This document shows positions 47,181 through 58,803 of a stretch of 64,000 nt of DNA, piece by piece. Origin of the DNA: Sipunculus nudus (lineage: Eukaryota; Annelida; Sipuncula; Golfingiida; Sipunculidae); NCBI GenBank assembly GCA_026874595.1, contig CM049317.1:72749618-72813617 (forward strand), written 5' to 3'. Every line of letters starts with the position of its first letter. The stretch's first letter is position 1. A program made the position numbers and the translations under genes. Below the pieces are notes generated by a model. That model saw only the letters and a list, made by a program, of their open reading frames with translations. It did not search any database and had not been told where the DNA came from.

Positions 47181-48669
47181 GCTGATTTTGAGATTTTACT
47201 GTACTTTGATAATATTCATTTTCCAGATCTGTAAAAATCAATTAAGGGCACTCGGCAATTGGATTTTTTTTCAGAGAAATGCTGCATGCATATATCAGGG
47301 CCCATGAGGACACCGCACGGGCAAAATTTACATCGCAAGGGAGCCATGCGGAACCCGCATAGCAACCATTCAACTTTCGACAGGTTCTTGATTTATACGG
47401 ATTGCCAAACAATTTAAACAAAAATAAATGTTCATCTGTATTGATGGATTCTCGTCTCCTAAAGCTGCAAAGTTTTCATTTAAGTTTTATGTGTGGACAG
47501 GGTTTTCTTCTATACAGAAATATCTTGGCGCTTTAACTGTGAAGCAAGAAAATGTAAAATCATTAAAATCACGATAAAAGCTTTGGGGAAGGAAATATTT
47601 CCAATCCTTAACCTTTATCTCCCCTCGAACCTCAAACGGTATACCTTAAACAAGCATATCAAAGGTGTTTTAATAGATATTGACTTTCAACAAAAACATG
47701 AAAATGTGATATTAGTATTTTGTAGGTAATTGCCTTTATTCAAACAAAAATAAGATAACCGCATGATAAGATGGATATATTATCATAATGGGCCATTGTT
47801 TAACAATGGCTAAGGAGTAATATACAAGAATAACCTCTGTTATGACTGAAAATTGCGTAATACACTAGACCAGACCTCTGAGGCTTTCAGCCACTTATCA
47901 GGATTCTTTATTTGGGACGACATCGTGTATATGATTGTTCTGGAGTTGTGCTTGATAACGGTTGTCACTAGTGACAATGTTGCTTGGTTACCAGTGTCAC
48001 TAGTGACAACTGCGGCAGTGCCGGCTGGAGTGAAGCTCAATTTTGATGGTCCGTGCATTTGATTCTCTATTTGACAACATATTTAACGTTTTCACGGGCA
48101 AATGCTACATTTTTTTGTGCATTTGTCTACTAAAGATATTTTTATTACATACATGTATACATACATACGAACTCTTTTCAAAGCGAATAAATATATACCT
48201 GGGCATTTGTCTTCAGTAGCCCTACTCTCGAAGACCACCTATTTACTACAATCTCGACTTTTATACTTTGGCGTTTTCCCACTTTCTATAGCCTAAATAA
48301 TTAACATAACTACTGAAGTTTAAGATGTAAAGATCATTTCCATTATATCAATTCATGCCTTTGTATATATAAGCATTGATGTATTTTCATTACCTATCCA
48401 CTTCACCACAAAACACTTACATATAATAATCACACATATAATATCCTTAATCCTTTGTCCGTTGCGCGGAAAATATTTACAATTGTACTCATGCTCACTA
48501 TATTACTGAATAATTATTCAAGTTCCGTCCAAGGGGAAAACTCCCCATTTTTCTGTATGTTTATCCATCTGTATTTCCTTTGCTATATTCTGTTTAATTT
48601 TATAAGTATTTCTTATGCAACTGACCACTTCTTTCATTTTTGGTTTTGTATCTTTACATCTGCATGTAT
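47181..48669. other. Spacer with twin palindromes
   Basis: TTGTCACTAGTGACAA (47962-47977) and TGTCACTAGTGACA (47995-48008) are perfect palindromes 17 bp apart. They may be remnants of a short inverted-repeat element. Other frames here have no domains. Confidence 0.45.
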
Positions 48670-48677
48670 AAATATAT

Positions 48678-48714
<37 letters not shown>
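48670..48714. repeat. Interrupted (TA)n microsatellite
   Basis: Two TA runs separated by AAATATAT. It lies about 65 bp below the low-coordinate end of the L1-like relic. Confidence 0.9.
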
Positions 48715-48779
48715 ATTCCGTAATTTTGTATGGTGGTGATTGTTGTTTGAGATATTTATCTAATTTTCTGTTTCTTTTT

Positions 48780-49640
48780 TAGGGGCTGACGATTTATATA
48801 AGATTCTTAAGCAGTTTGAAGTATTTCTGATTCTGTATTAGAGTCCCATCATGCAATTTAAGCTTATCATTTTTTCTATTAAAGTTTATCTTCTCCAGAT
48901 TTAGAAAATATCTTCTAGATATTTCTCCTTGTTCATACCATCTTGTCTTACATCGTACAATCTCGCCTCCTTGTTTTTTCTTAAACTATTTTTTTCTATC
49001 TTGTCTCGGATCTCGTTTATTTGATTTGGATTATCTTGTTCTCCCATCTCATATAACTGTTATAATCTAACTTCCAACATTTTGATTTAATTTTTGTTTT
49101 TTTGGTTTTTTTTTGCTCTGATTATCCCACGTATGTAAAGCTCTCTCTTTTGACACACACTGTAAGTACTTACAACGTTATTATAGGATCCGCACCTAGA
49201 TTTTCCTTCAGTGTTTTCTCTTTTTGTTTTAATCAGATTTATATAATTTTCTTCTCTCAGAAACTGTGAGTTAAACTTCCACAGAGATGGGCCCTCTTTT
49301 ATGTAATGATGAACTTATCGTCCTGTGTTCTAAATTTAAATTTGGTATTATATCGTACTCTGTTATGTTATTTTTCACATTTATATATATGAGGAAAAAG
49401 TCGAGGCGACACCTTTTAGGGAATGGCTGTGTTCCCGATTAGGTGAACCGGCTTAAGCCTGGATTATTATCCTTCCAAATATCAATCATGTCATCATCAC
49501 AACGAAGAATGACTACCATGATTTCCCTTCCACTGCCTCTGTGAGACGCGACGTCTTCAATCATCCTCTCATCTTCCATGGCTCTCAACTGCATCCAGAC
49601 TTAAGTCCTTGACCTAATGGCGAAGTTGGCAATCTCGGCT
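48780..49640 (-). pseudogene. L1-like ORF2 fragment (endonuclease C-terminus and linker)
   Basis: Read across three frames from high to low coordinates: DIWKDNNPGLSRFT (about 49490-49440), KRCRLDFFLI (about 49420-49390), EGPSLWKFNSQ (about 49300-49265), REENYINLIKTKREN (about 49260-49210) and TRWYEQGEISRRYFLNLEK (about 48955-48895). NRKNDKLKLHDGTLIQNQ follows (about 48890-48830). These match, in order, the end of the apurinic-like endonuclease domain (RLDFFLI) and the conserved linker (RWYEQGE..RYFLNLEK) of L1-clade ORF2. The reverse transcriptase should start shortly after, but the match stops. The product nicks target DNA and copies the element's RNA when intact. Confidence 0.75.
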
Positions 49641-49784
49641 CCTCCGCACTTCTCTGGAGCGAACCGAGGGGAAAACCAACAGGTGTACAAATAAAGTCCT
49701 CGTGTAGTACACAAGGAACGGGCTTTGTTGCTCACTCAATGGATGATGTAAGAATCCTATTAGGACCAAAACACATGTATTGTC

Positions 49785-50570
49785 TCATTGCATCGGTTTT
49801 CCTTTTACAATAAGTTGCCCTCTGCAGAATCGCACCTTATTACCTTTGGCAAGTTCTTGTTCCATTTTTTTGTTTAGGTTTTGTCTGTCGTCTGTTGGCG
49901 TGAGAGCTTCCACGAGCCAAATGTCCCCTTCTACTGTATTCAAACCGCGTCGAAGAATTCCGTTCCTGTCCTTCATGTAGTTTTTTTTTTATAATTGTGC
50001 CTTGGACTTTGGCCTTTGCGGCCCGTTCTATGAGCTGTCTTATATTGTAGCGAATCATATTTCTGCTTCGTCTTTCTGCTTTATTGGTTTCTTCATTAAA
50101 CTTATCTTCAGGAGAATTTCACATTTTGTCTTTGTTAGCATTGTCTAGTTTCAGTTGCGTTATATCTTTCTGGAGCACCATGACTTTATTATATTCATAA
50201 TTCTTGGATTGTTGTAGTTTATCTATTCCGTCGGTAACAGCGTTCATGCTAGCTCATATGTCTGTAAAACGGAATTTCCTTTGTTGGGTTTCCTGTGTTA
50301 CAGCAGTTATTTTTTGCTACAATGAAAAGTACTTATTTTTGCTGGCAAGGCTTCCTTTCTGTTATGACATTGTGAATCGTAGTTTGCACGGTTATATTGT
50401 CCATCTCTGCATGTGTTGATTCTGCACTAGCCATTTCGCTGGAGCTTTCTTTCTGTTTTGAATCTTTTCCTTCAATTTTTTTTTATGTTTTTTTTTTAAT
50501 ATGTATCAATATTTCAACTCTGACTGCTTTTTTGTTCTTTCTGAAGCGTTTACGGGTCATAACGGTCTTA
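49785..50570 (-). pseudogene. L1-like ORF1p relic
   Basis: The upstream part (about 50470-50150) reads as short charged helices such as KLQQSKNYEYNKVMVLQKD and ITQLKLDNANKDK, like the coiled coil of ORF1p. It is followed by NKAERRSRNMIRYNIRQ, the family's conserved junction between coiled coil and RNA-recognition motif. After a frame change at the T-run near 49981-49990 comes DIWLVEALTPTDDRQNL, then ELAKGNKVRFCRGQLIVKGK. That is the typical C-terminal domain pattern (acidic-LTP, then basic, then LIV.GK). Frames 49785-49976 and 49840-50058 are its pieces. ORF1p is the RNA chaperone that coats LINE RNA. This copy is broken. Confidence 0.7.
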
Positions 50571-50624
50571 AAATATCCAGGCAAACATTTGTAACTACGG
50601 AACGCCACTCATAACGTCTTCACA

Positions 50625-50835
50625 GATGCATCATTACACCGGAAGTTCTCTAAAGCCCAAGTCACACATGCACCTACGACCGGTTTACGACAGATTAAGA
50701 TCACTTGCGACTGAAAAACTGTTGGTACTCGTAGAAAGGTCCTACGGCCAGTCCTAAACGGTCGCAAGAAGTTATAGATTGTCTGAAGTGGTAGTAATCT
50801 TGAAGAAGGTGGCTTAAGCCGCTCTCTCTCTCTAC
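50625..50835 (+). repeat. Interspersed repeat of the GTCACACATGCACCTACGAC type
   Basis: AAGTCACACATGCACCTACG, GACCGGTTTACGAC, AAAGGTCCTACGGCCAGTCC and a further ACGGTCGCAAG form a pattern of ACGAC/ACGGC motifs that I know as a common non-coding repeat style in invertebrates. It ends in a (CT)n run. The minus-strand frame here is not supported. Confidence 0.4.
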
Positions 50836-51495
50836 ACACACACTACACACTCATATATCAAATTATTGGCCTTACCATTCACAATATCAGATACGTTTGA
50901 AAGTTAATTTCAAAACCTAATTCGAGTTGTTAATTGTTTTATTGAAATCTAGAGCTACCTGGTATTCAAAGAAAAAAAGTCATTACTTCAGCATTTCAAC
51001 TATGTTTCTCTTCAACACACAAGTTTGCGTTTTTTTAATAAATTTTAATACTGAGTTGTTGCTTTTTAATGCTAAACTAAAATACCACTTCGACATATTT
51101 TAGATTGATTGACTTAAGAATTGCAGCTAGTTATTCCAGCCAAGTTTTTACAGATAATATATGGTTGCTAATACGGCACATGAGCGTTAACCCGAGCTTT
51201 CAATTTAATCCTGGTTTCACCTGGAGGGATATTTGGGAACCAGACACATAACAGTCGCATTGTGTGTGATGCCGCAGGATTCCTCTCTAATCAGAGCGGG
51301 CACCTGGTTCCAGCGCTGAGAGGACCTGACGCGTCACGTGTTTACGTCTAGTCGCTGTCTGTCTGGTCACAGCTATAAGGATAGGTATTGCATCTATTAC
51401 ACTTCATTACTCGTTCTCCTGGTTTCCACATTTATCGCCATCGACAGATCGTTCTAATGCTAGGAACTGAACAAGTCATGTGGAAACTGTTGGTA
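50836..51495. other. Spacer, nothing recognised
   Basis: No gene or repeat I can support. Confidence 0.45.
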
Positions 51496-51500
51496 GATGG

Positions 51501-51600
51501 CAGGGGCGGATTAAGAGGCACCTGTTTTTACCTTAAACGGACCTGTTCCGATATCTGAATCTATCGAACATGTGGGGGCTCGTAAAATAATCCAAATTCA
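51501..51600 (+). repeat. Fragment with CAGGGGCGGATT end
   Basis: CAGGGGCGGATTAAGAGGCA starts at 51501. Only the left end is clear; no matching right end is seen. Confidence 0.35.
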
Positions 51601-51744
51601 CATTCGACAAGAACATCAGCTGATAACCATTCCGCTTTCGGTCTATTTGACAAGGCAGTATCACAAGATTCCTCCCATTTTATATCCTTCTGTCAACCAG
51701 GTCCGGTGACTACTGCATCTTCGGGCCTTGGGGATGCAAGCTTC

Positions 51745-51957
51745 CCCATTACTGAATTATCCCACCGAGAAATCCCCGAAAGGCGCATTTGTTTGTGAGT
51801 GAAGCACGGTCGTTGGGCACGAACTTCCCATTAAGCCGGCAGAGCCCTCACCCTGGAAGCGGGCCTACTGTGAAAAATCTCACTGGGATTCGAGCTCACG
51901 ACCTCCCCGCTTTGTGTCTTGTACTATACCCTTGAGCTACAGAAGCTACAGATCCCT
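51745..51957 (-). mobile_element. tRNA-derived SINE family A, copy 2
   Basis: On the minus strand it starts with CTGTAGCTCAAGGGTATAG (A-box-like), followed by GTCGTGAGCTCGAATCCCAG (B box). Then comes GAGGGCTCTGCCGGCTTAAT, GGGAAG, CACTCACAAACAAATGCGCC and TTTCGGGG. This order is shared with the other three copies. It is RNA polymerase III-derived and non-coding. Confidence 0.8.
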
Positions 51958-52331
51958 TTACTTCTCTATGTGAGATGTGTGTATGACTTCGAGCATTCCC
52001 GGCACACTTGTTAGCCTGTGCCAGGGTATTGAGCCCAGCCCTTTCTCAGATACTGTATACGCCCTTGAACGAGTCGTCCTTGAAATAATGAAGGAATTGT
52101 ATCTTGTTACCATTTCTGATATCATTAATGTATTTTTGTCAAGATTTTATCTGTTTGTACATCTATCTATGTACAGATATCTACATCTTGATCTAAATCG
52201 GATTCTATATTCATATTTTTATCCATATGTTTACCTATACCTAATTCATTATGTTATATTAGAAATTAGATAACATGTCTAACTTATGATTGACGGTTTA
52301 GACTACATCTTTGCGCCCACACCTTAAACAT
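51958..52331. other. Spacer, nothing recognised
   Basis: A plus-strand frame (51977-52273) has a Tyr/Leu-rich, low-complexity end and no domain. Confidence 0.4.
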
Positions 52332-52535
52332 CAGGGGCGGATACAGGAATTTAAAAACGGGGGCTCACATTTGGAGGCCGCAAAGCTGGCGAACGGAGGC
52401 GCCGAAAGGGGGGAGGGGTGATTTAGGTTGTAATCGTGCAATCTTGGGTAGCTTAAATGCATTATATTTTTTTTGTTAGGTCAAAAAAAGGGATAGCGCG
52501 CCCTCTGCGTCCCCTTCCCCGTAAATCTGCCCCTG
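52332..52535. mobile_element. Short non-autonomous element with CAGGGGCGGAT ends (MITE-like)
   Basis: The left end CAGGGGCGGATACAGGAATT and the right end (reverse complement CCAGGGGCAGATTTACGGGG) are inverted relative to each other. ACAT lies next to both ends, a possible short target duplication. Length is about 204 bp; it is non-coding. Confidence 0.65.
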
Positions 52536-52720
52536 GACATCCCCGATCTGGGTCTTCACGTGAAGAAATTCGAAAATGATGCAAAGTTTGTCCTAAGGGG
52601 TCCATTCTCCCTTTTGTCCTGAGGAATCTAATATAACTCATGTAATTTCGTGAATTAAGGATCTACATATATAAGGAACTACAAAAGTCAAACGGGTAAG
52701 CTCGGCCGAAGGAAAATCCG

Positions 52721-52722
<2 letters not shown>

Positions 52723-52788
<66 letters not shown>

Positions 52789-52806
52789 CATATATATATA
52801 CATATA
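52723..52806. repeat. (TA)n microsatellite with TACA interruptions
   Basis: A long TA run followed by three TATATACATA interruptions. Confidence 0.95.
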
Positions 52807-55099
52807 TTCAATTACTTTGACTTCCTGCGGTGTAATGGTCAAGGGTAATGTTTCAACGGAAACAAAGGTTAGAAATGCTTAAAGCTATTAAAAACACCGA
52901 ATCCGGCGTAAAGAGCAGATTTAGAGCGGATTTAGAGCATATGGCTACTGCAAGTAAAGACATTTTCAGAATATGGCTGAAAAAAAATTAAAACTGCGTC
53001 AACCACATTCATAACAGTAAGGTGAACCAATTTTGGCTCATAAGAGCTGCAGGAAGTGACAAACCTTGATGTCAGGAACATGCAAGAAACAATATTGTTA
53101 TGAAGTGACATCTGACATCAAAATCTGATTTTATCATTTAACACATTTTACACATAAAAAAATAATTTCTATAGATTTTGCATAAATCGTGACCGATTCC
53201 TGGCAGAATATTTTAATTTATTTTTTATAAAAAAACAGGGGTTGTGTGATTTATTCGGGGTTTATCAGCACTAGCATGACAAAGAAAACTCTGCGGTGAG
53301 GTCCGCCACAGGAAAGCCCATGTAACAAGAAATTCTGAATGTCTGCAAAACTACAGTAGTTCTACCGCCGACGGTTCCAGTTTTCAGGAAAGAATAAAAA
53401 GACAGTTGCGTTTCTGGATCTGAGTTGTTGATAAAGTCAAGTCCATGAACTTGTATCAGCCAATAATCAAGGCAAAGTCTCTGATCAGGGTGCAGTGCTC
53501 CCTGAACAACACAAACGCACGAGCTAATACGTTTACTAAACCTTGTTATGGTATTTATCAAACCTCAATCAAACATATTTCATATTCACTTATTCGGTCT
53601 AGTAAATATGTTTCACACTGCGTAAAAGGAACGATTACTGGCAACGATGTGAAAATTGCTTGGGGAAGGAGCGTTGTATTCTTGGTCTCACATGCTCATG
53701 AAGCAGCCAGCTTGATCACTTCTTGAAAGTTTCAAAGCTTCTCTGCACCTGGCGTAAAAAGTATATAACGAAAAGCACACACACACACACACTGTGCACG
53801 CTGGAGTCAAAAGTAAAAGAAAATCTGTTATTAACCTTGAATCAATTTTTCTTGGGACATATCATCTTGACTTGTTCGACATCCACTTTTTTTAAGGATA
53901 TATTAGCAAACATTTGAAGACATTTAATACTTGTAAAGCAATAAACAGAACATTTTACGACGGCATGAATTACGGCATAAACCATAACATGACAATTCAA
54001 CCTTATACATAGTTCAGGAAATCGACGCCACTGAATCTATCGCAATGAAGCATTTTATACATACCAAGGCATAATTTGCTTTCGTGCTTATATGGAGTTC
54101 ATTTCACCCATGGGTGGTAAAAATGTACAGCCAGTTGTCAGAAATGTGTAACCATATAACAGTGCTGTTTTTAATGGCATCATGTCATCTCTGTTTCACC
54201 AGACGCCCAAAGGGACAGTAACACAATATACTGTCATCTGGCCCGGATAAAATCAACTTACGTCGACCGATATTAACCATCACTGAGGCTTCGGGCATTA
54301 TCGCTTACTCTGTAGTCGTGCTTGGTGGGCAAAGAAGTCCTTTTTATAACGGAATGAGGAGACTGGACACATTCGCAGGCTTCTGTAAATCTGATAAAGC
54401 CTGTCTGCAAAAAAACCCCGATTGTTTCTGTGGAAATATAATCATATTAATGTAAACGTTGTTATGAATATAAAATTCTCCAGAGAAGTCTGTTGTCTGC
54501 TTGTGTCACCAAGGGGGTTCTATTTAACGATTGTTATTTGATAAATTGTCGTCCCTATTTTGTTTAAAGTACAGGGAGTATACTGTTGACGATTTGGTGA
54601 TGAAATTGTTCCCCTAGGTTTTACAGTTTATTATTTGTCTGTTCAAATGGTCTTCTTTAAAATCACTGCCAAAGTTCCGGGACATTTATAAGAGCATTGA
54701 TCGTTATGCTTAGAAACAGAACAGTTTCTGTATATTGTCGTTAGATTCATTCTTGTCAATTTCTTGTCGATTCCCTGGAAAGTATCGACTAATCAGGGCT
54801 TATAATAATGAATAATAAGTTTAATATAACAGGAATAGACAATAACATTTATATCAAGAGCTAGTGATATAATAGGGCCTGATATTAAAATAAAAAAAGC
54901 TAACCTACATTTTTTCTGCATTTATCGAGTTAGAAATATTAGTTCGGTATATAGAATACCAATGGATCTGAATATAACGCGGTGGCTGCCTTTTATATAT
55001 ATTTTTTTGGTTGAGGTAACTGACTCCATGTATTTATGCTTGCTTAAATAATACTTTGTCCATCTGAAGAATACCGTTCCGGTCTCGGACTACGTGACA
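52807..55099. other. 2.3-kb spacer, nothing recognised
   Basis: A (CA)9 run lies at 53775-53792. Overlapping frames at 53271-53917 have no domains and no splice support. Confidence 0.4.
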
Positions 55100-55338
55100 G
55101 GGGCTTACACACGATAATTCTGGTGTTAACCAGGCTTGGGTGTACCACGCCTCCGGGTCCAAAGTGTGTACCACCCAAAAAGCCGGGCCATAACACCGAG
55201 GAACCCCCGAAAGGCGAACTCGTTTGTGAGCGAGACTGGATTGTTTGGCACATTTTATTATTAAAACTGCAGAGCCCTCGTCCTGATGTACCGGCTTTGA
55301 GCCTTGTACTATATACCCTTAACCGTGGAAGCCGGTAT
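55100..55338 (-). mobile_element. tRNA-derived SINE family A, copy 3
   Basis: On the minus strand it has CGGTTAAGGGTATATAGTAC and AAGGCTCAAAGCCGG, then lacks the B box. It continues with CGAGGGCTCTGCAGTTTTAA, CTCGCTCACAAACGAGTTCG and CCTTTCGGGGGTTCC, which matches 51745-51957. Frames on both strands across it are not genes. Confidence 0.75.
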
Positions 55339-57540
55339 CTGGTTTTATAGTACAATAGTTTGTAGTAATGATTAAATGTTTAACAAAAGCCACGTGATTA
55401 AGCATACATTTCAATACAAGGAGTTGCTCAGGCGTGGTCTACGAAAAAGATAATATAAACTTGCACATTAATTATTTACAAGTATGGGATGTTTTATATT
55501 TTCCTCTAGGACGTGTCTTGCTTAATGTGAAATGAACAAAATCATAAAAAAAACAACGTTGACTCGGCGGCGGGTTCATAGTAGTTTCAGTGCAATAAAG
55601 AACCGCTGCATCAGGCCATCTCCGGTGTTATACGGTGACTATGTGTTACTCGCCCTGAACCGCACTATAATATGCAGACATCTTAAGGGGAAGATTTTGC
55701 ATCCCTCGCCTCTGTCGACATTAAAGATGTCCGGGAAATAGAATAATATACAAAATAAACAGTCAGATTTGATGCATTGAAAAACTAGCCGAGTTCGAGG
55801 CGCAATATCAGCCTTATATTTTATATTGTTTCTACACTGTGAATCAGAACCTTTTCCTAACCCTCCACCATATTTGCCCTCCTTTTTTCTAAGTTCCTGT
55901 ATACACCTCTGATCGTTATCATTTACGTGTCTCCGGGGTCCAATGAGTCCCTAGATTCTATCAGATCCGCCATTACTGAAATCATTTCCGTTTAATGTGA
56001 ATATATCTCGTTATTTCTGCGGGAACCCTTGTACAAACAGCGAACATTTTATACCCAACACGTACACCTTTTGTAGTAACCAAACGTCTCCTGTGTGTAT
56101 TTTTCGATGCAACCAACGGAAGGTGATTATGTTTAATGAATACACCATAACATTTTATATCATAGTTCCGCAACTGTATCGGTTTCCAAACCAGCCGGTG
56201 GTTTTTGTTGTACAAATTACATGCATGGTTAAGTAGGCGAAGGTACACGGTAAAGACATTTTACATTAAACTATATCTTGATTTTACACCAAACATGACA
56301 TTTTTATGCGTGCATGGTGTATTAAATCTTTAAATGGTCTTTCATCTGGACCATATGCACCCTATCACGGATAGAATCCAAACTGATTTAAAGTCCAATT
56401 ACAAATTAAGATCGCGAAATGAATTGTACGAATCTTTCTTTTTGTCCTTACAATGTCCTAGACCTATGAAACCTCTGAACATTCCGAAATCACAACAGCA
56501 ATTATTCTAAATGGAATATCATCAATGGAAAAATGATGTCAGCATATTTTTAAAATTGGTTTATGTCCTAATACGGTTATTCGAAGGAACTCAGTTGGAA
56601 GGAGTAGTTTGTAATAAATTGTGTTTTTTTTGTGTTTGTTTTAAATGGGGAACAAAAGTGGTTGGTGAAAGTATCATTTCTATCATCTAAAAAATTAGGA
56701 TGGCAACTTTCATTCATTTTTTATGAGAAGAAATAACAGGAAGAAATATAAATATAAAAACTTTTAAAATAACATTACAGTTACATTTTTTCCATTACCC
56801 TGTTTCTGCATTTCTTTTAACTGGTGGCAATTCATTTCCAAGTTATATAAAGAATCTTTCCTTGTTGCCCACCAACGAAGAAATGAAGTAATAAAGCTAA
56901 ATAAATTCAACTTCCGTGAAGTAATAGGGTTTAACGACTCTTCTATTGTGTTTCCTTCGTAGAGATATAAACTTTTTGTGGATTTCCCCTAAAATTCTAA
57001 TGTCACACTCCCAATGGACAGAGATTTTGATAAAAGTGCATAGCACACCAATGCACAGTCTGTATGTAGATCAAGAATTTCGATATACTAGAGGAAGGTT
57101 TAATAATAATATATAGAAAAAGAAATAAAAGTGAAACTAACCTGAGAACAGAAAGCAATAGTTTGGCAACAACTGTAGTTCATTATCCAGAACTCAATGC
57201 TGAAGTGTTTATGAAATGTCTCTTGTGATTTGCGATAAATAGCATTCGATCATTATTGTATCTGGGCTTAAATCTGTGGATTTCTTAGATGATTGTTTTC
57301 CACAAATTCAGTTATCCGATGCGGATGTGTAAAAATTGAGGAACGACATGCCCTCATCAAAATATTCATCAAAGAACTCCATGTTATGAATATGAAAGAT
57401 TTTCTAATATTATTTCAGGTAAAATGTTGATGATCACTGACAGATGATCACGGTATGATTTAAGAAAAATAGAATGTAGTAAACGACCACAGGTATACAC
57501 CCATATTTCATAATCAGCAGTTTAAATAAAAAAACATCCA
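55339..57540. other. 2.2-kb spacer, nothing recognised
   Basis: Two overlapping frames at 55982-56248 on opposite strands have no domains. No gene or repeat is supported. Confidence 0.4.
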
Positions 57541-57619
57541 GAGATATCAGGACCTTTTTATTGGCACATGCACAAATAGAAGGTGCAGTATACACCGTGC
57601 GCGTGTTCAAGGATATATA

Positions 57620-57745
57620 TATTAAGCTTACAAGTAAATTACAGCTCATAAATATAGTACAGGTTACATGTATATTACAGCATACGAGTATATTACAGCT
57701 TAAAAATATATCACAACTTTCAAGTTATTACAGCTTACAAGTTAC
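57620..57745 (+). repeat. Degenerate ~20-bp minisatellite
   Basis: Variants of AGCTTACAAGTATATTAC recur about six times. Confidence 0.65.
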
Positions 57746-58595
57746 CAACATTAACTTGCATTTAATGATCTTTAGTTTGAGCAGCTATGGCGACCTGTCC
57801 GTCCAGTAAATTAACCTACTTCTATTAAGCGAGGTGTGACATCGAAGACATGAGACAATTCTGGATTCACAAGCTGCCGCTGCCAAAACAGCCCAAGGCA
57901 ATATGTGTCTGTCAGCAGATAGCGCAGACAGCTCCATTAATGCGTGTTAAGCACACTAATTAATCTTGGATAATAGATGAAATGGATAGTGCTAGCAACA
58001 CCTTTTGGAAAGACGAAATCATGTAACTTTTTTCTCAAAGCGCAAATCTTTTTATTATTGATATTTTTGTTATTTTTTATTTATATTTAAAGTAAGTTAT
58101 TCGCCTGCCTTCTCTAGAGAATTGATGTGATATCTGGCCTACTCTATGTATATTTCTATAAACGGTAATTCCTGTTATGAAAAATTCTTAAACTGCCATG
58201 TGAAGGATGTGCGAGCTTCATTTTCTAAAAGTTGTTAGTAAGCAGAGCAAAGTTAATTAAGGGAAACAATGAAACCATTGTAAACCATTTCAGATCATTG
58301 GTTGGATGTGTAAAAAGATGTTTTTGAGGTGAATATGAAATGTTTACAATATTTCTAATGTAAGAAAAATAGCCTCAGTTTTTCAACGTTTAACTCCTGT
58401 GGAAACTGGAAACCGTATATTATCTGCGCAACGGAATCCCGTCAAACTGAAGAAACATCTACCTTGAGTCCACAAAGTGAAGATAAATGTAATCATTTCT
58501 ATAGATTTTCTTTGAGGACTTCACTGAAATTTACGTTTTATTAAACTTTGATAAATTAATCTTGGTATTTTTGTTGTTGTAAAAAATTGGTTGAC
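57746..58595. other. AT-rich spacer, nothing recognised
   Basis: No supportable feature. Confidence 0.4.
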
Positions 58596-58803
58596 TAAGA
58601 CTTAAAGGATATATCCGATGCCCGTTAAATGTCTCTGGCTGTTTGATGATCACTAAGATCACTAAGCGTGTTATTGTAAATGATTATAGATATTTAATGA
58701 TTAGAGATTAGCAAGTTGCCTTACATTACTACCATTACTAACTTAAAAGATATGTCTGCGGCCCGTTAAATGTTTCTGGCTATTAAATAATGATGAAGAT
58801 AGC
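58596..58803 (+). repeat. Two related 65-bp blocks, 141 bp apart
   Basis: ACTTAAAGGATATATCCGAT followed by GCCCGTTAAATGTCTCTGGC at 58600 matches ACTTAAAAGATATGTCTGCG and GCCCGTTAAATGTTTCTGGC at 58741. It is an old tandem duplication. Confidence 0.6.

Larger units (their letters stand above)
48780..50570 (-). mobile_element. L1-like LINE relic: ORF1p, endonuclease end and linker
   Basis: The minus-strand order is ORF1p (50570-49785), a gap of about 140 bp, then ORF2 from the endonuclease C-terminal half to just before the reverse transcriptase (49640-48780). The N-terminal half of the endonuclease is missing or unreadable, and the reverse transcriptase is absent. The low-coordinate end is close to a (TA)n tract. 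Multiple frameshifts and stops show an old copy. Loss of the 3' part is not the usual 5' truncation of LINEs, so a later deletion or rearrangement is likely. Confidence 0.75.
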
